A stretch of 8,278 bases of DNA from Fimbriimonadales bacterium (GTDB lineage Bacteria; Armatimonadota; Fimbriimonadia; Fimbriimonadales; GBS-DC), in NCBI GenBank assembly GCA_026416655.1, contig JAOAES010000147.1, positions 1-8,278 on the forward strand, written 5' to 3'. Under the pieces are notes generated by a model. The model was not told the DNA's origin. It did not search any database and saw nothing but the letters and a program-made list of their open reading frames with translations. Below are positions 1-5,857 of the stretch, one piece after another. The position numbers were made by a program, and so were the translations under genes. Each line of letters opens with the position of its first letter. The stretch's first letter is position 1.

Positions 1-1218
1 ATGGCACGACAGAAGTTTGAGCGCACGAAGCCGCATGTGAATATCGGTACGATTGGGCATGTAGACCACGGCAAAACGACGCTGACCGCGGCGATTACCC
101 GCGTGCTGAGCAAGAACGGGCTTGCCGAATACCAGCCGTATGAGCGGATTGACAGCGCGCCCGAAGAGCGCGCCCGCGGCGTGACCATCAACATCTATCA
201 CGCCGAGTATCAGACCGAGAACCGCCACTATGCGCATGTGGACTGTCCGGGGCACGCGGACTACATCAAGAACATGATTACGGGCGCGGCGCAGATGGAC
301 GGGGCGATTCTGGTGGTGGCGGCGACGGATGGTCCGATGCCGCAGACGCGGGAACACATTTTGCTGGCGCGTCAGGTGAATGTGCCGGCGATTGTGGTGT
401 TTATGAACAAGGTGGATGCGGTGGACGATCCGGAGTTGCTGGATTTGGTGGAGTTGGAGGTTCGGGAGTTGTTGAGCAAGTACGGGTTCCCCGGCGACGA
501 GGTGCCTGTGATCCGCGGGAGCGCGTTGAAGGTGGTGGAGGCGCCGGAGGATGAGGACTGGACTCGGAACACGAGCAATCGCTGGATTAAGGCGATCTGG
601 GAGTTGCTGGATGCGGTGGATACCTACATTCCGTTGCCGGCGCGTGAGTTGGACAAGCCGTTTTTGATGGCGGTGGAGGATGTGTTCACGATTACGGGTC
701 GTGGCACGGTGGCGACGGGTCGTGTGGAGCGTGGTGTGTTGAAGACGGGCGAGGAGGTAGAGATTGTTGGTTTTCGGGATGAGCCGCGCAAGACGGTGGT
801 GACGAGTATTGAGATGTTTCGGAAGATTTTGGATCAGGCGGAGGCGGGGGATAATGTGGGGTTGCTGTTGCGTGGTGTGGATCGGGATGATATTGAGCGT
901 GGGATGGTGATTGCGAAGCCTGGGAGCATCAAGCCGCACAAGCACTTCAAGGCGGAGGTGTATGTGTTGCGGAAGGAGGAGGGCGGTCGTCATACGCCGT
1001 TTGTGACGGGGTATCGTCCTCAGTTTTACTTCCGCACGACGGATGTTACTGGTGAGATTAAGTTGCCTGCAGGTGTGGAGATGGTGATGCCGGGCGATAA
1101 TGTGAATATGGAGGTTATGTTGGTGTCTCCGGTGGCGATTGAGTCGGGCTTGCGTTTTGCGATACGCGAGGGCGGTCGCACGGTGGGCGCGGGCGTCGTC
1201 ACAGAGATGCTGGACTAA
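1..1218 (+). CDS. tuf: Elongation factor Tu
   Basis: EF-Tu is the cytoplasmic GTPase that carries aminoacyl-tRNA to the ribosomal A site. The 405-residue protein is full length (E. coli 394) and starts at the family's usual MAR/MSK-type N-terminus. The G domain shows GHVDHGKT (19-26, P-loop), RGVTI with switch Thr62, DCPGH (81-85, with catalytic His85), NKVD (136-139) and SAL (174-176). A loop insertion of about ten residues lies around 181-193, where Thermus EF-Tu also has one and E. coli does not. Domain II begins near DKPFLM (218-223), and domain III carries the conserved GGRHTPF, YRPQFYFRT and REGGRTVGAGVV blocks. The upstream ribosome-binding site lies outside the window. Base use changes abruptly inside the gene: bases 1-240 have equal G and C (72 and 70), while 661-900 have 106 G and 28 C. 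The reading frame is intact throughout. Identity is very secure. Confidence 0.99.
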   Translation: MARQKFERTKPHVNIGTIGHVDHGKTTLTAAITRVLSKNGLAEYQPYERIDSAPEERARGVTINIYHAEYQTENRHYAHVDCPGHADYIKNMITGAAQMDGAILVVAATDGPMPQTREHILLARQVNVPAIVVFMNKVDAVDDPELLDLVELEVRELLSKYGFPGDEVPVIRGSALKVVEAPEDEDWTRNTSNRWIKAIWELLDAVDTYIPLPARELDKPFLMAVEDVFTITGRGTVATGRVERGVLKTGEEVEIVGFRDEPRKTVVTSIEMFRKILDQAEAGDNVGLLLRGVDRDDIERGMVIAKPGSIKPHKHFKAEVYVLRKEEGGRHTPFVTGYRPQFYFRTTDVTGEIKLPAGVEMVMPGDNVNMEVMLVSPVAIESGLRFAIREGGRTVGAGVVTEMLD

Positions 1219-1234
1219 AGCGTGAACGCAGGTT

Positions 1235-1265
1235 GGGGCGGTCGGGTATAATACCCCTCCGCCCC
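1235..1265. repeat. Inverted repeat (hairpin) between tuf and rpsJ
   Basis: The outer arms are GGGGCGG (1235-1241) and CCGCCCC (1259-1265), a perfect 7-bp match. A symmetric 2x2 internal loop (TC/CT) follows, then inner arms GGGTA (1244-1248) and TACCC (1252-1256) around a TAA loop. No T-run follows on either strand, so it does not look like an intrinsic terminator. In transcripts reading through from tuf it would fold just seven bases before the rpsJ Shine-Dalgarno, so it could act as an RNA processing site, an mRNA stability element or a partial attenuator. That role is inference. Confidence 0.7.
1247..1252 (+). promoter_or_regulatory. Candidate -10 element (TATAAT) upstream of rpsJ
   Basis: A perfect consensus TATAAT sits at the centre of the inverted repeat in the only sizeable intergenic gap of the window. 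No good -35 is present: the best hexamer at suitable spacing is TGAACG (1223-1228, 18-bp spacer), matching TTGACA at three of six positions, and there is no extended -10 TG. If it is used, transcription would begin near 1259-1262 and give a leader of about 25 bases that contains the rpsJ Shine-Dalgarno. It would supply the S10/spc genes independently of tuf. The hexamer could instead be an accident of the palindrome. Confidence 0.4.
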
Positions 1266-1271
1266 GATTCT

Positions 1272-1277
1272 GGAGGA
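1272..1277 (+). promoter_or_regulatory. rpsJ ribosome-binding site
   Basis: GGAGGA lies seven bases before the rpsJ ATG. It follows the 1235-1265 hairpin by six bases, so the folded leader would stay just clear of the ribosome-binding site. Confidence 0.85.
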
Positions 1278-1284
1278 GAGGACA

Positions 1285-1593
1285 ATGAAACGCGACAAAA
1301 TCAGGATACGACTACGAGCCTATGACCATCGCGTGCTGGATCAATCCGTGAAGCGGATTGTCGAGCAGGTGCAGAACACGGGCGCGCGGGTGCGCGGTCC
1401 GGTACCGCTGCCGACCGACATCCGCAAGTTCTGCGTCATACGCGGTCCACACATCGACAAAATCGGAATGGAGCATTTCGAGATCCGCACCCATAAACGG
1501 CTCATCGATATCCTGGAACCCAATAACCGCACGATTGATGCCTTAATGCGATTGGATTTACCCAGCGGCGTGGATATTGAGATTAAGCTATAG
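1285..1593 (+). CDS. rpsJ: 30S ribosomal protein S10
   Basis: S10 is a 30S head protein. In many bacteria it also doubles as the NusE antitermination factor partnered with NusB. The 102-residue product matches the usual length (E. coli 103). It carries the family's two most recognisable blocks: LPTDIRKFCVIRGPHIDK in the loop region and HFEIRTHKRLIDIL (about residues 64-77), followed by the C-terminal DLPSGVDIEIKL strand. The start is ATG with GGAGGA seven bases upstream. It is the first gene of the r-protein run and sits 66 bases after tuf, behind a hairpin and a promoter-like TATAAT. The next gene, rplC, begins 13 bases after its stop, with its Shine-Dalgarno touching that stop codon. Nothing is unusual in the protein. 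Confidence 0.98.
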   Translation: MKRDKIRIRLRAYDHRVLDQSVKRIVEQVQNTGARVRGPVPLPTDIRKFCVIRGPHIDKIGMEHFEIRTHKRLIDILEPNNRTIDALMRLDLPSGVDIEIKL

Positions 1594-1598
1594 GGAGG
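1593..1598 (+). promoter_or_regulatory. rplC ribosome-binding site that sets the L3 start
   Basis: GGGAGG overlaps the last base of the rpsJ stop codon and lies eight bases before the ATG at 1607. This supports 1607 over an in-frame TTG at 1577, which would overlap rpsJ and has no such site. Confidence 0.8.
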
Positions 1599-1606
1599 CA
1601 GTAGCG

Positions 1607-1867
1607 ATGCAAGAAGAGAAACAGGTAGCAGAAGAGACCCAGCAGGCGAACGGCGAGCAGCCTGAGGCGACGGCGGAAGCAGCGTCGGCTGCGCCGGAAG
1701 CCGCCGAAGCGGCGGAGGCGACTGAGCAGGCGGCAGCGGAGCCTGCAGAAGAGCCTGCCAGCGAGGCGGAAGCCGCCGCAGCGCAAGCGAGCGAAGCGGA
1801 AACCCCGCAGACGCCCGCAGAACCCGCGCCTGCCAAACCCAAACGCGACCTGCCGCCCCCACCCGTG
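1607..1867 (+). other. Ala/Glu/Pro-rich disordered extension of L3
   Basis: This stretch encodes L3 residues 1-87, ahead of the conserved core. It is built from irregular Ala/Glu runs such as EAAEAAEATE and ASEAEAAAAQ and then a Pro-rich stretch. Composition predicts an acidic, flexible or helical tail on a protein that is otherwise basic and RNA-binding. The DNA contains a small hairpin (CCGCCG, AAG, CGGCGG at 1701-1715), probably a by-product of the Ala and Glu codons. Function is unknown. Confidence 0.85.
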
Positions 1868-2485
1868 CTGAAAGGACTCATCGGGCGCAAACTCGGCATG
1901 ACCCACATCTTCGACGAGAACGGGCGCATGGTCGCGGTGACCGTCGTGGAGCTGGGACCCTGCCATGTGGTGCAGGTGCGCACGCCCGAAAAAGACGGCT
2001 ACCACGCCGCGCAAATCGGCTTCGAACCTGTCAAGACCCAGCGCGTGAACAAACCGATGATGGGCGTGTTCAAAAAAGCCGAGCTGGATAAACCCCTGCG
2101 CCATCTGAAGGAGTTCGAAATCGTCGATGGGCAAGCGGTTAGTGGGCAGGAAGTGCGCGCCGAGCATGTGTTCCAAGAGGGCGAAATCGTCAAAGTCACG
2201 GGCGTCTCGAAAGGCAAGGGCTTCGCGGGCGTCGTGCGCCGCTACGGTTTCGCCGGCGGTCCCATGACGCACGGCTCGATGACCCACCGACGTCCGCTCT
2301 CCAGCGGCGCAACGGGTCCGCAGCGCGTGTTCAAGGGCAAGCGCAGCCCCGGACGCATGGGCGGCGACCAGGTCACCACGCGCAACCTGACCATCGTGAA
2401 GATTCTGGCAGAGAAGAATCAGGTGCTGATTAAGGGCGCGATTCCCGGTGGACGCGGCTCGATTGTCTACGTGCAGAAACAGTAG
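1607..2485 (+). CDS. rplC: 50S ribosomal protein L3 with a long acidic N-terminal extension
   Basis: L3 is an early 23S-binding assembly protein whose long loop reaches towards the peptidyl-transferase centre. The 292-residue product is much longer than usual (E. coli 209). The standard L3 core starts near residue 88 with LKGLIGRKLGMT, where most L3 proteins begin with MKGLIGKK. It continues through GVSKGKGFAGVVRRYGF, THGSMTHRRP and VFKGKRSPGRMGGDQVT to the C-terminal RGSIVYVQ. Residues 1-87 are a low-complexity extension: the first 80 residues hold 28 Ala and 19 Glu, with almost no basic residues before Lys77. It ends in a Pro-rich hinge (DLPPPP). The extension is in frame with a good ribosome-binding site, and the core has no ATG of its own at the usual start, so the extension appears real. 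The central loop reads HRRPLSSGATGPQRV rather than the common HRRPGSIG form, a lineage variant. Confidence 0.96.
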   Translation: MQEEKQVAEETQQANGEQPEATAEAASAAPEAAEAAEATEQAAAEPAEEPASEAEAAAAQASEAETPQTPAEPAPAKPKRDLPPPPVLKGLIGRKLGMTHIFDENGRMVAVTVVELGPCHVVQVRTPEKDGYHAAQIGFEPVKTQRVNKPMMGVFKKAELDKPLRHLKEFEIVDGQAVSGQEVRAEHVFQEGEIVKVTGVSKGKGFAGVVRRYGFAGGPMTHGSMTHRRPLSSGATGPQRVFKGKRSPGRMGGDQVTTRNLTIVKILAEKNQVLIKGAIPGGRGSIVYVQKQ

Positions 2486-2492
2486 AGGTGAT
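2485..2492 (+). promoter_or_regulatory. rplD ribosome-binding site that sets the L4 start
   Basis: GAGGTGAT matches the anti-Shine-Dalgarno over eight bases and begins in the last base of the rplC stop. With its GAGG core eight bases before the ATG at 2497, it favours that start. An in-frame GTG at 2488 lies inside the site itself and is therefore unlikely to be the initiator. Confidence 0.8.
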
Positions 2493-2496
2493 TTCT

Positions 2497-3126
2497 ATGC
2501 CGAAAGCCAGTTTATATAACGCGCAAGGTCAACCGATTGGGGAGGTCGAACTGAGCGACCGCCTGTTCGGCTCACAGGGCAAAGCCGGCGTGGTACATCG
2601 CACGGTGGTTGCCCAGCTCGCCCACCTGCGACAGGGCACGCACGACACCAAGACCCGCGGCGAAGTGCGCGGCGGTGGACGCAAGCCGTGGCGCCAAAAG
2701 CATACCGGACGCGCCCGACAAGGCTCCATCCGCGCCCCGCACTGGCGAAAAGGCGGTACGGTTCACGGACCGACCCCGCGCGACTATAACCCCATCGTGA
2801 ACAAGAAGGAGCGACGGCTCGCCTTCCGCACGGTGCTTGCCGATAAAGCGGAGAACGGCGCGCTGCTCGTGGTGGAGGAACTGAACTTCCCCGAAATCAA
2901 GACGAAACAGGCGGCGGCGTTCCTCAAAGCCCTTGGCGCAGAAAATGAGCGTGTGCTAATCCTTATCCACGAACCCAACGAGACCGTTTTCAAATCCTTC
3001 CGCAATATCCCGAATGTGCTGGTGCGCATCGCACCGGCGTTCGCGCTGCATGAAATCATCCCAGCGCGGCGCGTCATCGCCACGAAGCAGGCGATTGCGA
3101 AAATGGAGGAGGTGTGGGCGCAATGA
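2497..3126 (+). CDS. rplD: 50S ribosomal protein L4
   Basis: L4 is an early 50S assembly protein whose extended loop lines the exit-tunnel constriction opposite L22. In gamma-proteobacteria it also represses its own operon. The 209-residue product (E. coli 201) shows the N-terminal MPKASLYNAQGQPIGEVELS strand pair. The tunnel loop spans about residues 54-90, with RGGGRKPWRQKHTGRAR, GSIRAPHWRKGG and HGPTPRDY, and the C-terminal globular half ends in ALHEIIPARRVIATKQAI. The start at ATG 2497 is chosen from the Shine-Dalgarno. It begins 11 bases after rplC and overlaps rplW by four bases (ATGA at 3123-3126), a sign of coupled translation. No E. coli-like S10 leader for L4 feedback is evident in the 66 bases before rpsJ. 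Confidence 0.98.
   Translation: MPKASLYNAQGQPIGEVELSDRLFGSQGKAGVVHRTVVAQLAHLRQGTHDTKTRGEVRGGGRKPWRQKHTGRARQGSIRAPHWRKGGTVHGPTPRDYNPIVNKKERRLAFRTVLADKAENGALLVVEELNFPEIKTKQAAAFLKALGAENERVLILIHEPNETVFKSFRNIPNVLVRIAPAFALHEIIPARRVIATKQAIAKMEEVWAQ
3107..3112 (+). promoter_or_regulatory. rplW ribosome-binding site inside rplD
   Basis: AGGAGG lies ten bases before the ATG at 3123, within the last codons of rplD. It sits only one base from an in-frame GTG at 3114, too close for that codon to be the start. This favours the ATGA overlap start. Confidence 0.8.
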
Positions 3127-3413
3127 AACATCCCGCTCAGGTCATCATCCGCCCGCTGATTACCGAAAAAGGCACGATGTTGCGGATGATTTACAACCAG
3201 TACCTGTTTGAGGTCGCAGACGACGCCACAAAGATCGATATCAAAAACGCGATTAAGCAACTTTATAATGTGGACGTGGTCAAGGTACGCACGATGTGGG
3301 TTAAGCCCAAGCCCAAACGCGTCGGACTGCGCAGTCAGGGCTACACGAAGGCATGGAAGAAAGCCATCGTGACGCTCAAGCCTGACCAGACCATCGAAGA
3401 CTTCAACCTGTAA
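3123..3413 (+). CDS. rplW: 50S ribosomal protein L23
   Basis: L23 sits at the rim of the polypeptide exit tunnel and is the docking site for trigger factor and the signal recognition particle. The 96-residue product (E. coli 100) carries the signature IIRPLITEKGTML near the N-terminus. YLFEVADDATKIDIKNAI follows, then LYNVDVVKVRTMWVKPKPKR and the tunnel-side extension, closing with KKAIVTLKPDQTIEDF. The start ATG shares bases with the rplD stop (ATGA), and its AGGAGG is inside rplD, so L23 output should track L4 translation. It is followed 12 bases later by rplB. Length and motifs are ordinary. Confidence 0.97.
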   Translation: MKHPAQVIIRPLITEKGTMLRMIYNQYLFEVADDATKIDIKNAIKQLYNVDVVKVRTMWVKPKPKRVGLRSQGYTKAWKKAIVTLKPDQTIEDFNL

Positions 3414-3425
3414 GCGGAGGCAATT

Positions 3426-4250
3426 ATGGGAATCAAGAAATGGAAACCGACCTCGCCGGGCAGACGCTTCATGCAGACCTCGACCTACGAGGAGATAACC
3501 AAAAAAGAGCCGGAGAAGAGTCTGACGGTGGGGCTGCGCAAGACGGGCGGGCGCAACAACATGGGGCGCGTGACCGCACGTCATCGCGGCGGGGGCAATA
3601 AACGCCTCTACCGCATCATCGACTTCAAGCGCAACAAGGACGGCATAGCGGCGAAAGTGGTGGCAATTGAGTACGACCCGAACCGCTCCGCTCGCATTGC
3701 GCTGCTGGAGTACGAGGACGGCGAGAAGCGTTATATCCTCGCGCCCGTTGGCTTGGAAGTCGGCGCGACGGTGATGAACGGACCCGACGCCGATATCCTG
3801 CCCGGCAACGCGCTGCCCCTGCAGAACATCCCGGTTGGTACGCTTGTACACAATATCGAGCTGTACCCGGGCAAAGGCGGGCAGCTCGTGCGCAGCGCGG
3901 GCGCGGCGGCGCAGATCCTGGCGAAAGAGGGCAACTACGCCACCCTACGCATGCCGTCAGGCGAGATGCGCCTCATTCACCTGCAGTGCCGCGCGACCGT
4001 CGGGCAGGTCGGCAACTTAGACCACGAGAACGAAGTGTGGGGCAAGGCAGGCAAATCGCGCTGGATGGGACGGCGACCCCACGTGCGCGGCTCGGCGATG
4101 ACCCCGCGCGACCACCCGCACGGCGGCGGCGAGGGCAAAGCCCCCATCGGATTGCCCCACCCCAAGACCCCGTGGGGCAAACCCGCGCTCGGCGTCAAAA
4201 CCCGACGCAATAAACGCACCAGCCGATTTATTCTCAAACGGAGGAAATAA
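3426..4250 (+). CDS. rplB: 50S ribosomal protein L2
   Basis: L2 is one of the most conserved 50S proteins; it is needed for subunit joining and peptidyl-transferase activity. The 274-residue product is full length (E. coli 273). The N-terminal region has the conserved LRKTGGRNNMGRVTARHRGGGNKR block split over residues 37-60. The SH3/OB-like middle contains IEYDPNRSARIALLEYEDGEKRYILAP. The C-terminal segment has the hallmark DHPHGGGEG (229-237); His230 corresponds to the functionally important His229 of E. coli L2. It ends in a basic tail (KTRRNKRTSRFILKRRK). The start ATG has GGAGG five bases upstream, and rplW ends 12 bases before it. Its final Arg-Arg-Lys codons supply the Shine-Dalgarno of rpsS. 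Confidence 0.99.
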   Translation: MGIKKWKPTSPGRRFMQTSTYEEITKKEPEKSLTVGLRKTGGRNNMGRVTARHRGGGNKRLYRIIDFKRNKDGIAAKVVAIEYDPNRSARIALLEYEDGEKRYILAPVGLEVGATVMNGPDADILPGNALPLQNIPVGTLVHNIELYPGKGGQLVRSAGAAAQILAKEGNYATLRMPSGEMRLIHLQCRATVGQVGNLDHENEVWGKAGKSRWMGRRPHVRGSAMTPRDHPHGGGEGKAPIGLPHPKTPWGKPALGVKTRRNKRTSRFILKRRK

Positions 4251-4253
4251 CCT

Positions 4254-4547
4254 ATGGCGCGCTCGTTGAAAAAGGGACCGTATGTCGACCCGAAGCTGAT
4301 GAAGAAGGTGCTGGCGATGATGGACGCGCCGCCCGGACAGAAAAAGCCCATCAAAACCTGGTCGCGTCGGTCGATGATTGTGCCCGAAATGATTGGGCTG
4401 ACCTTCGCCGTGCATGATGGACGCAAGCACGTGCCCGTCTACGTCACCGAGCAGATGGTCGGGCACAAACTGGGCGAGTTTGTTCTCACCCGCACCTTCC
4501 GCGGGCACGCAGGCTCAGAGAAGACCTCGAAGGTCAAGAAACGATAA
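4254..4547 (+). CDS. rpsS: 30S ribosomal protein S19
   Basis: S19 is a 30S head protein that works with S13 near the A-site finger and the bridges to the 50S subunit. The 97-residue product (E. coli 92) has the universal start MARSLKKGP, then KTWSRRSMIVPEMIGLTFAVHDGRKHVPVYV in the middle (about residues 34-64) and VGHKLGEFVLTRTFRGH. Its C-terminal tail is short and basic. It starts only three bases after the rplB stop, and its GGAGGA (4240-4245) is read as the last codons of L2, implying tight coupling. A small insertion (about PPGQ, residues 26-29) accounts for most of the extra length. Otherwise ordinary. Confidence 0.98.
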   Translation: MARSLKKGPYVDPKLMKKVLAMMDAPPGQKKPIKTWSRRSMIVPEMIGLTFAVHDGRKHVPVYVTEQMVGHKLGEFVLTRTFRGHAGSEKTSKVKKR

Positions 4548-4552
4548 GGAGG
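4547..4552 (+). promoter_or_regulatory. rplV ribosome-binding site that sets the L22 start
   Basis: AGGAGG starts in the last base of the rpsS stop and lies five bases before the ATG at 4558. This fixes the L22 start at its canonical position and excludes an in-frame ATG at 4414 that lies deep inside rpsS. Confidence 0.85.
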
Positions 4553-4557
4553 CGGTT

Positions 4558-4953
4558 ATGAAGGCGGTTGCACGCTATGTTCGGATACCCCCGCGCAAAG
4601 CGCGCCTGGCAGTTGACCTGGTGCGCGGGAAGCCGGTAAACGAGGCGATGGTGATTCTCCAGCGTTTACCGAACAAGTCGGCGCGCGTAACGAGAAAAGT
4701 GCTGGAATCGGCAATTGCGAACGCGGTCCATAACGACGGATTCTCGCCGAACGTGCTGTATATCCAGCGCGCCTATGTGGACGAAGGACCGCGCTGGAAG
4801 CGTATCCTGCCCAAGGATCGCGGGCGCGCGTTCCGCATCCTGAAGCGCACCAGCCACATCACCATCGAGCTGGGCATCGGCGTGCCACAACCGAAACAGC
4901 GTCCACGCCGCGCCCAAGCAACCGCCGCGCCGCAGCAGGAGGAGCAGAACTAA
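4558..4953 (+). CDS. rplV: 50S ribosomal protein L22 with a short C-terminal tail
   Basis: L22 spans the 50S subunit; its beta-hairpin forms the exit-tunnel constriction together with L4 and is a known site of macrolide-resistance mutations. The 131-residue product (E. coli 110) opens with MKAVARYVRIPPRKARLAVDLVRGK and carries VLESAIANAVHNDGF. The hairpin lies at about residues 77-101 (GPRWKRILPKDRGRAFRILK, then RTSHITI). Trp80-Lys81-Arg82 align with the Met-Lys-Arg triplet deleted in E. coli resistance mutants; Trp replaces Met here. A tail of about 20 residues rich in Gln, Ala and Pro (QPKQRPRRAQ, ending QQEEQN) follows the core. The last codons of this tail contain the AGGAGG (4937-4942) that serves rpsC, and the stop overlaps the rpsC start as TAATG. 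Confidence 0.97.
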   Translation: MKAVARYVRIPPRKARLAVDLVRGKPVNEAMVILQRLPNKSARVTRKVLESAIANAVHNDGFSPNVLYIQRAYVDEGPRWKRILPKDRGRAFRILKRTSHITIELGIGVPQPKQRPRRAQATAAPQQEEQN

Positions 4954-5846
4954 TGGGGCAGAAAATCAACCCGATTGGCTTCCGTGTAGGCATTACGGAC
5001 GACTGGAAGAGCCGCTGGTACGCGCCGAAGAAGCAGTACCGCCACATGCTCTACGAGGACTACCTGATTCGGCGCACGATTAAGCAGAAATGGTACAGCG
5101 CGGGCATCTCGCGCATCGAGATTGAGCGTGCGGCGAACATCGTGCGCATCATCATCCACGCCGCGCGTCCCGGGCAAATCATCGGACGCGGCGGACAGGG
5201 CATCGAGGAGGTCACCCGCGCCGTCTACAAGGCGTTGCACCCCAATAAGCCCGAACTACGCATCGATGTCGAGGATGTGCGCAACCCTGATCAGGACGCG
5301 CAGCTCGTGGCGGAAAATATCGCCAGCCAGCTGGAGCGCCGTGTCTCGCACCGACGCGCCATTCGTCAGACGCTGGCGCGGGCGCAGCGCATGAACCTGC
5401 GTGGCATCAAAGTGATGGTCGCAGGGCGACTGGGCGGCGCGGAAATCGCCCGCACCGAGTGGGATCGCTGGGGGCGTGTGCCGCTGCAGACGCTACGCGC
5501 TGAAATCGACTATGGCTTCGCGACCGCCTACACAATTTACGGCACAATTGGGGTTAAAGTGTGGATTTACAAGGGCGATATTCCGATGACGGAGCGACGC
5601 ATCCTGCTCTCGTCGGTGACCACGCCGGAGTCGGCAACGCCGAGCGAGATGCGCCGTGGCGCACGCGCAGGCGCGCCCGGACGGGGCGGTGAACGCGCGG
5701 GCGCAGGACGCCGACGACGCGGACGCGGGGGCAGCGGACGACAAGGCGGCGGCGGACGCGGACAGGGCGGACGCAGCGCACGACCCCCGCGACCTGAAGG
5801 AGCTGCACCCAGCGCGCCCCAGACGGAAATGCCCGTCGAAGAGTGA
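4953..5846 (+). CDS. rpsC: 30S ribosomal protein S3 with an Arg/Gly-rich C-terminal tail
   Basis: S3 forms part of the mRNA entry channel and, with S4 and S5, the ribosomal mRNA helicase. The product is 297 residues against 233 in E. coli. It begins MGQKINPIGFRVG and has the KH domain GxxG in IIGRGGQG (76-83). The helicase-site basics are Arg134, Arg135 and Arg138, equivalent to Arg131, Arg132 and Lys135 in E. coli. The C-terminal domain reads GRLGGAEIARTEW and then YGTIGVKVWIYKGDI (196-210). After about residue 220 the family ends, but this protein continues. Residues 234-280 hold 15 Arg and 18 Gly in 47 positions, and a final 17-residue segment has four Glu and no basic residue. The start overlaps the rplV stop by one base, with AGGAGG ten bases upstream inside rplV. 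Confidence 0.98.
   Translation: MGQKINPIGFRVGITDDWKSRWYAPKKQYRHMLYEDYLIRRTIKQKWYSAGISRIEIERAANIVRIIIHAARPGQIIGRGGQGIEEVTRAVYKALHPNKPELRIDVEDVRNPDQDAQLVAENIASQLERRVSHRRAIRQTLARAQRMNLRGIKVMVAGRLGGAEIARTEWDRWGRVPLQTLRAEIDYGFATAYTIYGTIGVKVWIYKGDIPMTERRILLSSVTTPESATPSEMRRGARAGAPGRGGERAGAGRRRRGRGGSGRQGGGGRGQGGRSARPPRPEGAAPSAPQTEMPVEE
5652..5792 (+). other. Arg/Gly-rich (RGG-like) tail of S3
   Basis: This stretch encodes S3 residues 234-280. It includes repeated GRGG, RGRGG and RGQGGR units and a run of four Arg (253-256), with one acidic residue (Glu247). RGG-type segments bind RNA without sequence specificity and are often disordered. The position next to the mRNA entrance is suggestive, but function is inference. 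The DNA is correspondingly repetitive (recurring GGACG and GGCGGACG). Confidence 0.85.
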
Positions 5847-5857
5847 GGTGAACCGCT

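Noticed and set aside
1235..1265. The tuf-rpsJ hairpin as an intrinsic terminator
   Set aside because: No T-run follows the stem on either strand, so it is described as a hairpin of uncertain role instead.
1577..1606. In-frame TTG start giving L3 ten more residues
   Set aside because: It overlaps the end of rpsJ and lacks a Shine-Dalgarno, while ATG 1607 has GGGAGG eight bases upstream.
2200..2215. A 16-base exact repeat shared by rplC (2200-2215) and rplP (5911-5926)
   Set aside because: Both copies encode the in-frame peptide GVSKG that belongs to each family, so shared residues and codon preference explain it.
3264..3269. A TATAAT hexamer inside rplW
   Set aside because: It encodes part of the conserved Leu-Tyr-Asn-Val segment and has no -35-like sequence at suitable spacing, so it is most likely incidental.
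2784..3851. A 355-codon open frame on the minus strand across rplD, rplW and rplB
   Set aside because: It lies opposite three certain r-protein genes. Its translation has no recognisable domain, and long antisense frames are common opposite GC-rich coding DNA.
4414..4557. An in-frame ATG far upstream of L22, inside rpsS
   Set aside because: It would read through rpsS in another frame. The canonical MKAVARYVRIPPRKAR start at 4558 has AGGAGG five bases before it.
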